From Pseudomonas knackmussii B13 (GTDB lineage Bacteria > Pseudomonadota > Gammaproteobacteria > Pseudomonadales > Pseudomonadaceae): DNA of 64,000 nt. Under the pieces are notes generated by a model, which saw only the letters and a program-made list of their open reading frames with translations, was not told the DNA's origin and ran no database searches. The position numbers and the translations under genes are program-made. Location of the stretch: contig NZ_HG322950.1 in NCBI RefSeq assembly GCF_000689415.1, positions 3,975,501 to 4,039,500 on the forward strand. The letters run 5' to 3'. Every line of letters starts with the position of its first letter. Positions within the stretch are counted from its first letter, which is position 1. Below are positions 43,253 to 52,606 of the stretch, one piece after another.

Positions 43253-44949
43253 AGTTCGACGCGCTCACGCCGTCCGGGCAGACCGAAAATCTCCCCGCCG
43301 TCGTTATCCAGCTGCCCCACGTTCAGGTAGACCCGTTCGTGGCTCCCCAGCACGCCACGATTGACCAGGCTCCCTGCACTGAGCCACAGCTCGCCCCAGG
43401 CGGTCAGCGTGCCCTGGTTGCTCAGTTCGCCACGTACGTCGATGAGCGTGGTCGAACCGCCGTCGAGGATCGCGCCCTGGTTCAGCGCCAGGGAGCCCGC
43501 GCTCAGCTCGAAACGCTCCTGGCTCATCAGCCGGCCGAAGCCGCTGTAGTGCCCATCCAGGCGCAACTCGAAGTTGCCGTCGCTGACGATCTGTCCGTCA
43601 TTGCGCCAATCGCCGCCGCGCCCCTGCAGGTTGCCTGTGGCGATGAGCTTGCCGGCCTTGCCCTGCTCCAGACGACCGACATCCAGGTACAGATCACGCG
43701 CCTGCAACTGGCTGTGGTTGACCCAATGGTCGCGCTTCACCGTCAGGCTGGAGCGAGTGACGAAACGCCCGCCGGCCAGCCCCAGTTGCACCAGGTCGAT
43801 GCCGAAGGCGCCGGTGCCACCATGGCTGATCGTGCCGCCGGCGTTGAGCAGTTGGCCGCTGCGCAGGTCGAGGTCGCGGGCCGCGCTTTCGATGTAGCCG
43901 GAGCTGTTGTCCAGCAGCCCGCCAACATGAATTTCGCTGACGCCCTCGCGGCCACGGACGCGAATCTGCCCGCCGCGGTTGTCCAGGCTTCCGCCTACCC
44001 GCATCGACAGGCGACCGTCGCTCTCCAGGCTGCCGCCATTGCGCAGGTCGCTCGCTACGTTCAGCTCCGTATAACCTGCGGCACGCAGGCGGGCCAGCTC
44101 CAGGCGGCCGTTGCTGTCGATACGAATGTCGCCGGCACTGGCTGCCAGTTCACCGGCCAGTTTTACCCCGACGCCCTGTTCGGTGCCGACCAGGCGGATG
44201 CTGTTGGCGTACATGCCGCCCAGTGCCGAGCTGTCGATGGCCAGCCGAGGCTGCGCGCTGCCATCGGACTCCTTGGCGCGGGTCGACAGGCTGTCGGCAT
44301 CCACGCGGTTGCGTCCGACCACGACGTCGAGTTGCCGGGCATGCAGTGCGGCATTCAGGGTCGCGCTGCGCGTGATCAGCTCGAACTGCTCGACGCCACG
44401 CGCGTCGAGCCCGGCGCCCTCGACGAGGATGTCGCCCGCGTCGACGTCGTACCCCTGCAGGCGCTCGCCATCGAACAGCGGCTTGCCGGTGGTCAAGGTC
44501 GCGCGCGGCGTGTTGATGAAGCCACAGCCGTTACAAGTGATGCCGTTGGGGTTGGCCACGATCACCTGGGCGCCCTGCCCGGCCACTTCGGTGTAGCCGC
44601 GCAGTTGCGAGCGGCTGCCGCCAGTGACTTCGTTGAGAATCCGCCGCGCAGCCCCGCCAGCGAGGTTGGGATTGCCGCCGATGACGCCGCCGAGCTGGGT
44701 TTGCACCGCGCCACCGGCGTTATTGAGGATCAGGCCTTCGCGGCCGACGTTGTACTGGCTGAACCTGTTGTGCGAAAGGCCATTGGCGTCGGGTGTGGCG
44801 ATGTTGACCACGGGGACGCCGTTCCCCGCCTGGCCAAGCCCGGCGTTGCTGCCGGAATCGAGGCCGAGCGCCGCAGCGTCGGCGGCGGATTGGAGCAGGA
44901 ACAGCAGGCTGCAGACGACGGCAGGATGAGTGGGACGGAAGCAAGGCAT
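43249..44949 (-). CDS. Two-partner secretion exoprotein (TpsA), probably truncated
   Basis: The 566-residue protein has a signal peptide (1-26) and an N-terminal two-partner secretion domain with NVGREGLILNNA, the NPNL motif (GGNPNLAGGAARRILNE) and the NPNGI motif (VANPNGITCNGCGFINTPRATLTTG). Beta-helix repeats of the filamentous haemagglutinin type follow, rich in Asn, Gly and Leu, to the end. FHA-type TpsA proteins are usually 1000-4000 residues; here the repeats stop abruptly and no C-terminal effector domain, TpsB pore or immunity gene is nearby. It is likely a remnant or a short adhesin using a TpsB encoded elsewhere. Confidence 0.8.
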   Translation of the reverse strand: MPCFRPTHPAVVCSLLFLLQSAADAAALGLDSGSNAGLGQAGNGVPVVNIATPDANGLSHNRFSQYNVGREGLILNNAGGAVQTQLGGVIGGNPNLAGGAARRILNEVTGGSRSQLRGYTEVAGQGAQVIVANPNGITCNGCGFINTPRATLTTGKPLFDGERLQGYDVDAGDILVEGAGLDARGVEQFELITRSATLNAALHARQLDVVVGRNRVDADSLSTRAKESDGSAQPRLAIDSSALGGMYANSIRLVGTEQGVGVKLAGELAASAGDIRIDSNGRLELARLRAAGYTELNVASDLRNGGSLESDGRLSMRVGGSLDNRGGQIRVRGREGVSEIHVGGLLDNSSGYIESAARDLDLRSGQLLNAGGTISHGGTGAFGIDLVQLGLAGGRFVTRSSLTVKRDHWVNHSQLQARDLYLDVGRLEQGKAGKLIATGNLQGRGGDWRNDGQIVSDGNFELRLDGHYSGFGRLMSQERFELSAGSLALNQGAILDGGSTTLIDVRGELSNQGTLTAWGELWLSAGSLVNRGVLGSHERVYLNVGQLDNDGGEIFGLPGRRERVEL

Positions 44950-45178
44950 GGGGTTGGCTCCTTGGGTTTGAGGAGCTATCCAAGCTAGTGCCGGGGTTCC
45001 TCGGAAGTGCGCCTTCGCCCCATCGGATCGATCTCGTTCCTTCGCCAGGAAACAGCTCACGACGCTGTAGGCGCCTTACTGCCGCATACCCTGCACGGCC
45101 GCCCACCGATGCAGTAAAGTATGGGCCCCGAGGCGGCCGGTCCCGCGCCGCCCTTGCCAGTCCAGGAACCCTCCTTCA

Positions 45179-46137
<959 letters not shown>

Positions 46138-46138
<1 letters not shown>

Positions 46139-47118
46139 TGCACACCGACGCTGGCGAACGCAGGACGCCGGAACACGCAGGAGTGGCCATCGATCTGCAG
46201 GAGCTGATCGATATCCGCCACCGCCTGCGCGAAGTCCAGCTGTTCTCCACGCCTGCCCGCCGCAGCCCGCTGATCGGCCTGCACCACTCGCGCCTGCGCG
46301 GCCGCGGCGTGGACTTCGACCAGGTGCGCGTTTACCAGGCCGGCGACGACGTGCGCACCATCGACTGGCGCGTCACCGCACGCACCCGCGAGCCGCACAC
46401 CAAGCTGTTCCACGAGGAGCGCGAGCGCCCGGTGTTCGTCCTGGTGGAGCAGAGCCAGCGGCTGTTCTTCGGCTCCGGCCTGTGCCTGAAGTCGGTACTG
46501 GCCGCGCGCGCCGCCGCCCTCCTCGGCTGGGCAGCGCTGGCGCACAACGACCGCATCGGCGGCCTGGTGCTGAGCGACCAGGACACCCACGAGATCAAGC
46601 CGCGGCGCAGCAAGCAGAGCCAATTGCGTCTGCTCAACCTGATCGTCCGCGCCAATCACGCGCTGCTTTCCGGCAAGCCCTCGGCGAACAGCGGCGACTG
46701 TTTCGGCCTGGCCCTGCGCCGCGCCCGCGAGGTGCTGCGGCCGGGCAGCCTGGTGATGATCGTCTGCGACGAGCGCGCCCTCGGCGCGAACCCGCAGGGC
46801 GACCTGGCCGAGCAGCAGCTGAGCCTGCTCGCCCGGCATACCGACCTGGTGTTGCTGCCGGTTTCCGACCCCCTCGACCACGCCCTGCCCGCGGCCGGCC
46901 TGATGCGCTTCAGCGAAGGCAGGGCAATGCTCGAAGTGGACACCCTCGTCGACGAGCAACGCCTGGCCTACCGAGCCCTCGGCGAAGCGCGCCGCGAACG
47001 CTGGCGCCGGCTCAGCCAGCGCCTGGGCGTGCCCTTGCTGCCGCTGAGCACGCAGATCGAGCTGATCGAGCAGTTGCGTGACCAGCTCGAACAACATCAG
47101 TCGGGGCGCCGCGCATGA
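46138..47118 (+). CDS. DUF58 domain protein
   Basis: The 326-residue cytoplasmic protein carries the DUF58 core, with GRGVDFDQVRVYQAGDDVRTIDWRVTARTREPHTKLFHEERERPV at about residues 60-105, the consensus start of the family, and a VWA-like fold behind it. Its start overlaps the MoxR stop by 1 bp (TGATG). DUF58 proteins always accompany MoxR ATPases and probably bind or present the client VWA proteins. Role inferred from operon context. Confidence 0.9.
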
Positions 47119-47612
47119 ACCCGCTCGCCGACCTGCAACCGCTCATCGATCCGCCGCCAGTTCCCGGCTGGCCGCCGGCGCCGGGCTGGTGGCTGCTCGC
47201 CGCGCTACTGCCGTTGCTGGCCTGGGCACTCTGGCACTGGCGGCATCGTTGGCTGCCGCGCCGGCGTGTGGTCGAGCCGCAGGAAACCCAGCTCGACCCG
47301 CTGCGCCTCGCGGCCCTGGAGGCCTTGGCGCAACTGCCCCGCCCCTACGACGGCGCTCCCGCAGGCCCCTGGCTGCAGGCGATCAACGCACTGCTCAAGC
47401 GCCTTTGCCGGGCGCGCTGGCCGAACGACAACAGCCACACCCTGAGCGGCCGGGCCTGGCTGGCATTCCTCGACAATCGCTGCCCGGCCGCGGGCCTGAC
47501 ACGCTGGATGATCCTCGTCGAGGGTGGCTACCGCTCCGAATGCAAGCTCGACGACAAGGCCATCGAAGGCCTCGCCGCGTCGGTGGAAACCTGGGTGCGC
47601 AAGCATGTTTGA
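47115..47612 (+). CDS. DUF4381 domain membrane protein
   Basis: The 165-residue protein has a single N-terminal transmembrane helix (about residues 26-47, WWLLAALLPLLAWALWHWRHRW) and a cytoplasmic helical domain (LAQLPRPYDGAPAGPWLQAINALLKRLC). It matches the DUF4381 proteins between DUF58 and VWA genes in MoxR operons. It overlaps the DUF58 stop by 4 bp and the VWA start by 8 bp, so expression is tightly coupled. No catalytic motif. Confidence 0.87.
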   Translation: MNPLADLQPLIDPPPVPGWPPAPGWWLLAALLPLLAWALWHWRHRWLPRRRVVEPQETQLDPLRLAALEALAQLPRPYDGAPAGPWLQAINALLKRLCRARWPNDNSHTLSGRAWLAFLDNRCPAAGLTRWMILVEGGYRSECKLDDKAIEGLAASVETWVRKHV

Positions 47613-48615
47613 GTTCGCCTGGCCGTGGATCTTCCTGCTTGCCCCGCTGCCCTGGCTGCTGCGCCTGGTGCTGCCGGTGGCCGACAGCGGCGAAGCTGCG
47701 CTGAAGGTGAGCTTCCTCGCTGAGCTGGAAGGACTGGCCGGTCGCCGTGCCCGCGCCCGCCTGCCGTCCTGGCGGCTGCAGGCGCCCTTCGTGCTGATCT
47801 GGATCCTGCTGTTGCTCGCCGCCGCGCGCCCGCAGTGGGTCGGCGAACCGCTGCCGATTCCCGCCAGCGGCCGCGACCTGCTGCTGGCAGTGGACGTCTC
47901 GGGTTCCATGGACACCACCGACCTCAAATGGCAGGACGCGGACATCAGCCGCCTCGGCCTGATCCAGAAGCTCTTCGGCAACTTCATCGAGGAGCGCCAC
48001 GGCGACCGCGTCGGGCTGATCCTGTTCGGCAGCCGCGCCTACCTGCAGGCACCGCTGACCTTCGACCGCCATACCGTGCGGATCTGGCTCGACGAGGCGC
48101 GCATCGGCATCGCCGGCAAGGACACCGCCCTGGGCGACGCCATTGGCCTCGCGGTGAAACGCCTGCGCCAGCGTCCGGCGGAAAGCCGCGTGCTGGTGCT
48201 GATCACCGACGGCGCCAACACCGCCGGCGAGGTACCGCCGCTGACCGCTGCGCGGCTGGCCGCCGAGGAACACGTGAAGATCTACACCATCGGCATCGGC
48301 GCCGACCCGCAACCCGGCGGCGTGCTGGGCATGCTCGGCCTCGCGCCGGGCATGGACCTGGACGAGCCGACACTCAAGTCCATTGCCGCAACGACCGGCG
48401 GCGAGTACTTCCGCGCCCGCACCGGCGAGGAGCTGCAGCGCATCTCCACGACCCTCGACAGCCTCGAACCGGTCAGCCAGAAGCCGACCCAGGCGCGTCC
48501 GGCCGTGGCGCTTTATCACTGGCCGCTGGCCCTGGCGATGCTGTTCAGCATGCTGCTGGTGGCCGCCGAGCTGTTCCCGCGCGAAGACTGGCGCTGGCCG
48601 TGGAGGCGCTCATGA
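47605..48615 (+). CDS. VWA-domain membrane protein (BatA-like)
   Basis: The 336-residue protein has two N-terminal transmembrane segments (about residues 5-24 and 60-76), a periplasmic VWA domain, and a C-terminal transmembrane helix. The MIDAS metal site is intact: Asp97-x-Ser99-x-Ser101 in LAVDVSGSMD, later Thr (KDTALGDAIG) and Asp (LITDGAN). Such proteins are BatA homologues in aerotolerance operons. The start at 47605 overlaps the DUF4381 stop by 8 bp. Confidence 0.9.
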   Translation: MFEFAWPWIFLLAPLPWLLRLVLPVADSGEAALKVSFLAELEGLAGRRARARLPSWRLQAPFVLIWILLLLAAARPQWVGEPLPIPASGRDLLLAVDVSGSMDTTDLKWQDADISRLGLIQKLFGNFIEERHGDRVGLILFGSRAYLQAPLTFDRHTVRIWLDEARIGIAGKDTALGDAIGLAVKRLRQRPAESRVLVLITDGANTAGEVPPLTAARLAAEEHVKIYTIGIGADPQPGGVLGMLGLAPGMDLDEPTLKSIAATTGGEYFRARTGEELQRISTTLDSLEPVSQKPTQARPAVALYHWPLALAMLFSMLLVAAELFPREDWRWPWRRS

Positions 48616-50366
48616 GCCTGTGGCCGCACCTGCTGCACCCCTGGTGGCTGTTGCTGCTGCCGCCGCTCGCCTGGTTGCTGTGGAAGATCCTGCATCGCCA
48701 GCGCCGCGCCGGGCGCTGGCAACTGCTGCTGCCGGCCGCCTTCCATCCCTGGCTGCTGGCCGGTGGCAGCGGCCGCGCCGACCGCCGCCCGTGGATCTAC
48801 CTCGGGCTGGCCTGGCTGCTGGGCGTACTGGCCCTGATCGGCCCGAGCTGGCAGCGCATCGAGCAACCGGCCACGCAGCGCATCGACCCGCTGGTGGTGG
48901 TGCTCGAACTGACGCCGCAGATGCTCGCCACCGACCTCACCCCCAGTCGACTCGAACAGGCGCGGCGCAAGATCCTCGACCTGCTGCGCGCACGCAGCGA
49001 TGCGCAGACCGCCATCGTCGTCTACGCCGGCAGCGCGCACACCCTGGTACCGCTTTCCAACGACATGCTGACCGCACGCAACCTGCTCGACGCCCTCAAG
49101 CCGTCGATCATGCCCGAGCCCGGGGAGCGCGCCGACCTCGCCGTGCTGCTCGGCCGGCAACTGCTCGACCATGGCGCCCAGGGCGCAGGGCGCCTGCTGC
49201 TGATCACCGATGGCCTGACCACGGAAGAACAGCAAGGCATCCGCAAGGCCCTGCACGGCAAAGGTTCGAGCTTCTCGCTGCTCGCGGTCGGCAGTGCCAG
49301 CGGCGCGCCCATCCTGCAGGAGGACGGCACCTACCTGAAGGACGCCCAGGGCAGCATTCTCCTGCCGCGCCTGGACGAAGCCTCGCTGCGCCGCTTCGCC
49401 GATAGCCTGGATGGCCGCTACCAACGCATGGGCCACAGCGACCGCGACCTGCGCGCGCTCGGCCTGCTGAACGCCAACCACGGCGTGAACATCACCAATG
49501 AAGACGCCATGCTGCGCCTGCAGCGCTGGGCGGACCAGGGCTACTGGCTGCTGCTGCCGCTGTTGCTGCTGGCTGCCTGCGCCGGCCGCCGCGGCTGGTT
49601 GTTCTGCCTGCCGCTGCTGATGCTCTGCGCGTCGCCACGGCCGGCCATGGCCTTCGAATTCCGCGACCTCTGGCTGCGCCCCGACCAGCAGGGCCAGCTC
49701 CTGCTCGAAGAACAGCGTCCGGCCGAAGCCGCGCAACGCTTCGCCGACTTCCGCTGGCGTGGAGTGGCGCTGTACCAGGCTGGCGAGTACGCCGCCGCTG
49801 CCCAGGCCTTCGCCCAGGGCGGCCAGGCCAGCGATCACTACAACCGCGGCAACGCCCTGGCCCAGCTGGGCCAATACGAGGCCGCCATCGACGCTTACGA
49901 CCAGGCCCTCGAACTGCAAGCGGACCTGAAGCCGGCGCAACACAACAAGGAATTGCTGGAGAACCTGCTGCGCCAGCGCGAAGCCGAGTCCTCGGCCGCC
50001 AACAACACCCAGGAGTCTGCGCAAAACAATCCCGCACAGAGCACCAGCGAGAACGCGCAGGCTGCGCCGCAGCACGATGCCGAGCATGATGGGCATGTGG
50101 ACAGCTCGCGCCCCGGCAATCCCGATTCGACGCTGCAGAACCGCCAGCCGCAGGACCAGCAGCCATCCGACGCGCAAGCGCAATCGACGACGGCGCAGAA
50201 CGACTCCACGGAACTTGGCGATACGCCCGCGGCCGAAGATGGGCTCAGCGACGAGCGCCGCCAGGCCTTGGAACAATGGCTGCGGCAGATACCCGACGAA
50301 CCCTCCGAACTGCTGCGCCGCAAGTTCTGGTACCAGCAACAGCAGCGCCAGGAAAACCCTCGATGA
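48612..50366 (+). CDS. VWA and TPR protein (BatB/BatC-like)
   Basis: The 584-residue protein fuses a BatB-like part (N-terminal transmembrane helices at about 10-26 and 59-77, VWA domain, then a helix near 310-330) with a BatC-like C-terminus: TPR repeats (AAAAQAFAQGG and HYNRGNALAQLGQYEAAIDAYDQALEL) and a Gln/Ser/Asn-rich tail. The VWA MIDAS is degenerate: Glu99, Thr101 and Gln103 replace the D-x-S-x-S triad, though the later LITDG remains. The start overlaps the previous stop by 4 bp. Confidence 0.9.
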   Translation: MSLWPHLLHPWWLLLLPPLAWLLWKILHRQRRAGRWQLLLPAAFHPWLLAGGSGRADRRPWIYLGLAWLLGVLALIGPSWQRIEQPATQRIDPLVVVLELTPQMLATDLTPSRLEQARRKILDLLRARSDAQTAIVVYAGSAHTLVPLSNDMLTARNLLDALKPSIMPEPGERADLAVLLGRQLLDHGAQGAGRLLLITDGLTTEEQQGIRKALHGKGSSFSLLAVGSASGAPILQEDGTYLKDAQGSILLPRLDEASLRRFADSLDGRYQRMGHSDRDLRALGLLNANHGVNITNEDAMLRLQRWADQGYWLLLPLLLLAACAGRRGWLFCLPLLMLCASPRPAMAFEFRDLWLRPDQQGQLLLEEQRPAEAAQRFADFRWRGVALYQAGEYAAAAQAFAQGGQASDHYNRGNALAQLGQYEAAIDAYDQALELQADLKPAQHNKELLENLLRQREAESSAANNTQESAQNNPAQSTSENAQAAPQHDAEHDGHVDSSRPGNPDSTLQNRQPQDQQPSDAQAQSTTAQNDSTELGDTPAAEDGLSDERRQALEQWLRQIPDEPSELLRRKFWYQQQQRQENPR

Positions 50367-52006
50367 AAAGGCTGATCTGCCTGATCCTCCTAAGTCTCGT
50401 GGCCCTGCAGGCCGAAGCGAGCTTCACTGCCAGCGTCGACCGCACGCGTCTCTCCGAAGGAGAAAGCGTCGATCTGACCCTCGAGTCCGACGACCCGACC
50501 CTGTTCGGAAAACCGGACCTGGCGCCGCTGGACGCCCAGTTCCAGGTGCTCGCCACGCGCCAGGTGAACCACTTGACCACCTTCAATGGCAAGTCGCAGG
50601 CCACCACGCGCTGGATCATCACCCTGCAGCCACGGCAGAGCGGCACGGTCAGCATTCCCGCCCTTCATCTGGGCAACGGCGAGACCCAGCCGATCAGCCT
50701 GGAAGTGCTCAAGGCCGACGGCGAAGCAGCCGCACAACAGCTCTCGCCGGTGTTCATGGACGCCAGCGTCGACCACGAGCAGGTCTACGTGCAGGCCCAG
50801 GCGGTGCTCACCCTGCGCATCTATCACTCGGTCTCGCTGTACGACGACAGCAACCTGAGCCCGCTACAGATCACCGATGCCCGCGTCGAACAACTCGGCC
50901 AGCCGCGCACCTACGAGAAGGAAATCAACGGCGTGCGCCACGGCGTGATCGAGGTGCGCTACGCGATCTTCCCGCAGCGCAGCGGCGAGCTGACGATTCC
51001 CGGCCAGAGCTTCACCGCTACCCAGGTGGCGCGCGGCGGCAGCGACCCGCAGACCCTCGGCAGCCGCCCGGGCAAGCTGGTCAAGGTGACCTCGCCGGAC
51101 ATCCCGCTGCAGGTCAAGGCCAAGCCCGCCGATTACCCGGCCAACGCGCCCTGGCTGCCGGCGCGCTCGCTCAGCTTGAGCGAAAGCTGGACGCCGCAGC
51201 CGGAACAGGCCAAGGCCGGCGAGTCGCTGACACGCAACCTGATGCTGCGCGCCGAGGGCCTTTCCAGCGCGCAGTTGCCGCCCCTGCCGCAAACCCTGCC
51301 GGCGGGCCTGCGGCACTATCCCGACCAGGCGCAACTCGCTCAGCAGGCGGATGACCAGGGCGTAGTCGGCAGCCGCGAGGAGCGCGACGCACTGGTGCCG
51401 GACCAGGCCGGGCAACTGGTGCTGCCGGCCATCGATGTAGTCTGGTGGAACACCCAGGAAGATCGCCTGGAACACACCAACCTGCCCGGTCGCACCCTGA
51501 CGGTCGCTGCCAATCCGGAGCTGGACGCGCAGAATGCCGTCGCCCCGGCGGCGGACGGCACCCCGGTCGACGGCTATTCGCTCCTTTGGCCCTGGCAGTT
51601 GGCGACCCTGTTGCTGAGCCTGACCACCCTGCTCGGCTTCGGCCTCTGGTGGCGCGCCCGCCAACTACCGGCAGTGGCCCGCGCAGCGAGCACCGGCCCG
51701 AGCAGCCGCACCCTGCAGGACGAACTGCGCCGCACCTGCCAGGCCAACGATCCCCACGCCACCCGCCAGGCCCTGGATGCCTGGGCGCGGCAGCAGCCGG
51801 AAACCCTTGCCGACATGGCAGCGCGCTTCGTGCCGCTGTCCGACGCACTGGACGGCCTCAACGGCGCGCTCTACAGCGACAGCGAAGGCGGAAACAACTG
51901 GCAGGGTGAAGAGCTCTGGCGAGCCATTCGCGCCTTGCCGCCGCTCGAAGGCGCCAGCACCGCACCGCAGGAAGGCGCCAGCCTGCCTCCGCTGTATCCA
52001 CGCTGA
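50363..52006 (+). CDS. BatD family membrane protein
   Basis: The 547-residue protein has a signal peptide (1-20, cleavage near LQAEAS), several periplasmic immunoglobulin-like domains starting FTASVDRTRLSEGESVDLTLE, and a transmembrane helix at about 405-425 (WPWQLATLLLSLTTLLGFGLWW) with a cytoplasmic tail. BatD proteins close MoxR/Bat operons and are thought to scaffold the VWA proteins. It overlaps the VWA/TPR stop by 4 bp. The frame is intact and the C-terminus is not truncated. Confidence 0.9.
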   Translation: MKRLICLILLSLVALQAEASFTASVDRTRLSEGESVDLTLESDDPTLFGKPDLAPLDAQFQVLATRQVNHLTTFNGKSQATTRWIITLQPRQSGTVSIPALHLGNGETQPISLEVLKADGEAAAQQLSPVFMDASVDHEQVYVQAQAVLTLRIYHSVSLYDDSNLSPLQITDARVEQLGQPRTYEKEINGVRHGVIEVRYAIFPQRSGELTIPGQSFTATQVARGGSDPQTLGSRPGKLVKVTSPDIPLQVKAKPADYPANAPWLPARSLSLSESWTPQPEQAKAGESLTRNLMLRAEGLSSAQLPPLPQTLPAGLRHYPDQAQLAQQADDQGVVGSREERDALVPDQAGQLVLPAIDVVWWNTQEDRLEHTNLPGRTLTVAANPELDAQNAVAPAADGTPVDGYSLLWPWQLATLLLSLTTLLGFGLWWRARQLPAVARAASTGPSSRTLQDELRRTCQANDPHATRQALDAWARQQPETLADMAARFVPLSDALDGLNGALYSDSEGGNNWQGEELWRAIRALPPLEGASTAPQEGASLPPLYPR

Positions 52007-52329
52007 AGCCAGCCAGCGCCGGTTGCTGCACCTGATCGAGGTACGCCTGCGCAAACGCGCCAGAGCCCAAGCGCTCTCGTAGGTGCAGGCCTGCTCGGGA
52101 ACGGCGCCTGGCAATGGCCGGGCCTCCTCAGGTCATTTCGTCCCCGCTCCCCGATGGGAGACAAAGCCGTTCGGCGCCATCCTGTTGGAACGGATTCATC
52201 CGCGAAGCCCCGTGCCGCGCCCACCCTGCAGGAGCGCGCCATGCGCGCGAATCGCGCAAAAGGTCTGCTGCTACGTTGCTTACTGGGTGACTCGCTCCGC
52301 TCGACCTTCGGGCCGCGCTAAAGCGCGTT

Positions 52330-52440
52330 CAGCGCAAGCGCTGTCCCGCGTTCGCGAGGATGACGCGGGAGAGATCGAATCCTGATTCTGTCACTCCCGC
52401 GAACGCGGACGCGGCTCCATCGCGAATGGCGCTTGCGCTG
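52330..52440. repeat. Nested inverted repeat (about 110 bp)
   Basis: The outer 11-bp arms are perfect complements, and the inner arms pair over 11 bp with an offset. A compound hairpin would form on either strand. Its copy number in the genome cannot be judged from here. Confidence 0.65.
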
Positions 52441-52493
52441 GCCCGAAAGGGAATAGTCCAGAAGACAGTCGCTTCTACCTGAAAGCTGGCGGG

Positions 52494-52516
52494 GTTCGCG
52501 ATCAAGCTCGCTCCTT
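52494..52516. repeat. Single REP element
   Basis: The sequence GTTCGCGATCAAGCTCGCTCC resembles the right arm of the REP doublet at 9989-10055, with one substitution in the core. It is a solitary half-element. Confidence 0.7.
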
Positions 52517-52549
52517 CAGGGGGACGGCTGCGCACTACCGATTCCCCAT

Positions 52550-52582
52550 AAAAAACCGCGGGCGGCCCGAGGGCCGCGGTTT
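52550..52582 (-). terminator. Rho-independent terminator of the RND gene
   Basis: On the minus strand, arms AAACCGCGG and CCGCGGTTT are followed by six T residues, 25 bp after the RND stop. Confidence 0.88.
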
Positions 52583-52606
52583 CTTCTTGCGGGGAACGCC
52601 TTTCGA

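Larger units (their letters stand above)
52007..52606. other. 600-bp intergenic region with extragenic repeats
   Basis: No gene is supported here. It contains nested inverted repeats: outer arms CAGCGCAAGCG (52330-52340) and CGCTTGCGCTG (52430-52440), and inner arms with CGCGTTCGCG and CGCGAACGCG (52345-52356 and 52398-52408), of the kind seen in dispersed palindromic elements. A single REP copy lies at 52494-52516 and a minus-strand terminator at its right end. Confidence 0.7.
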
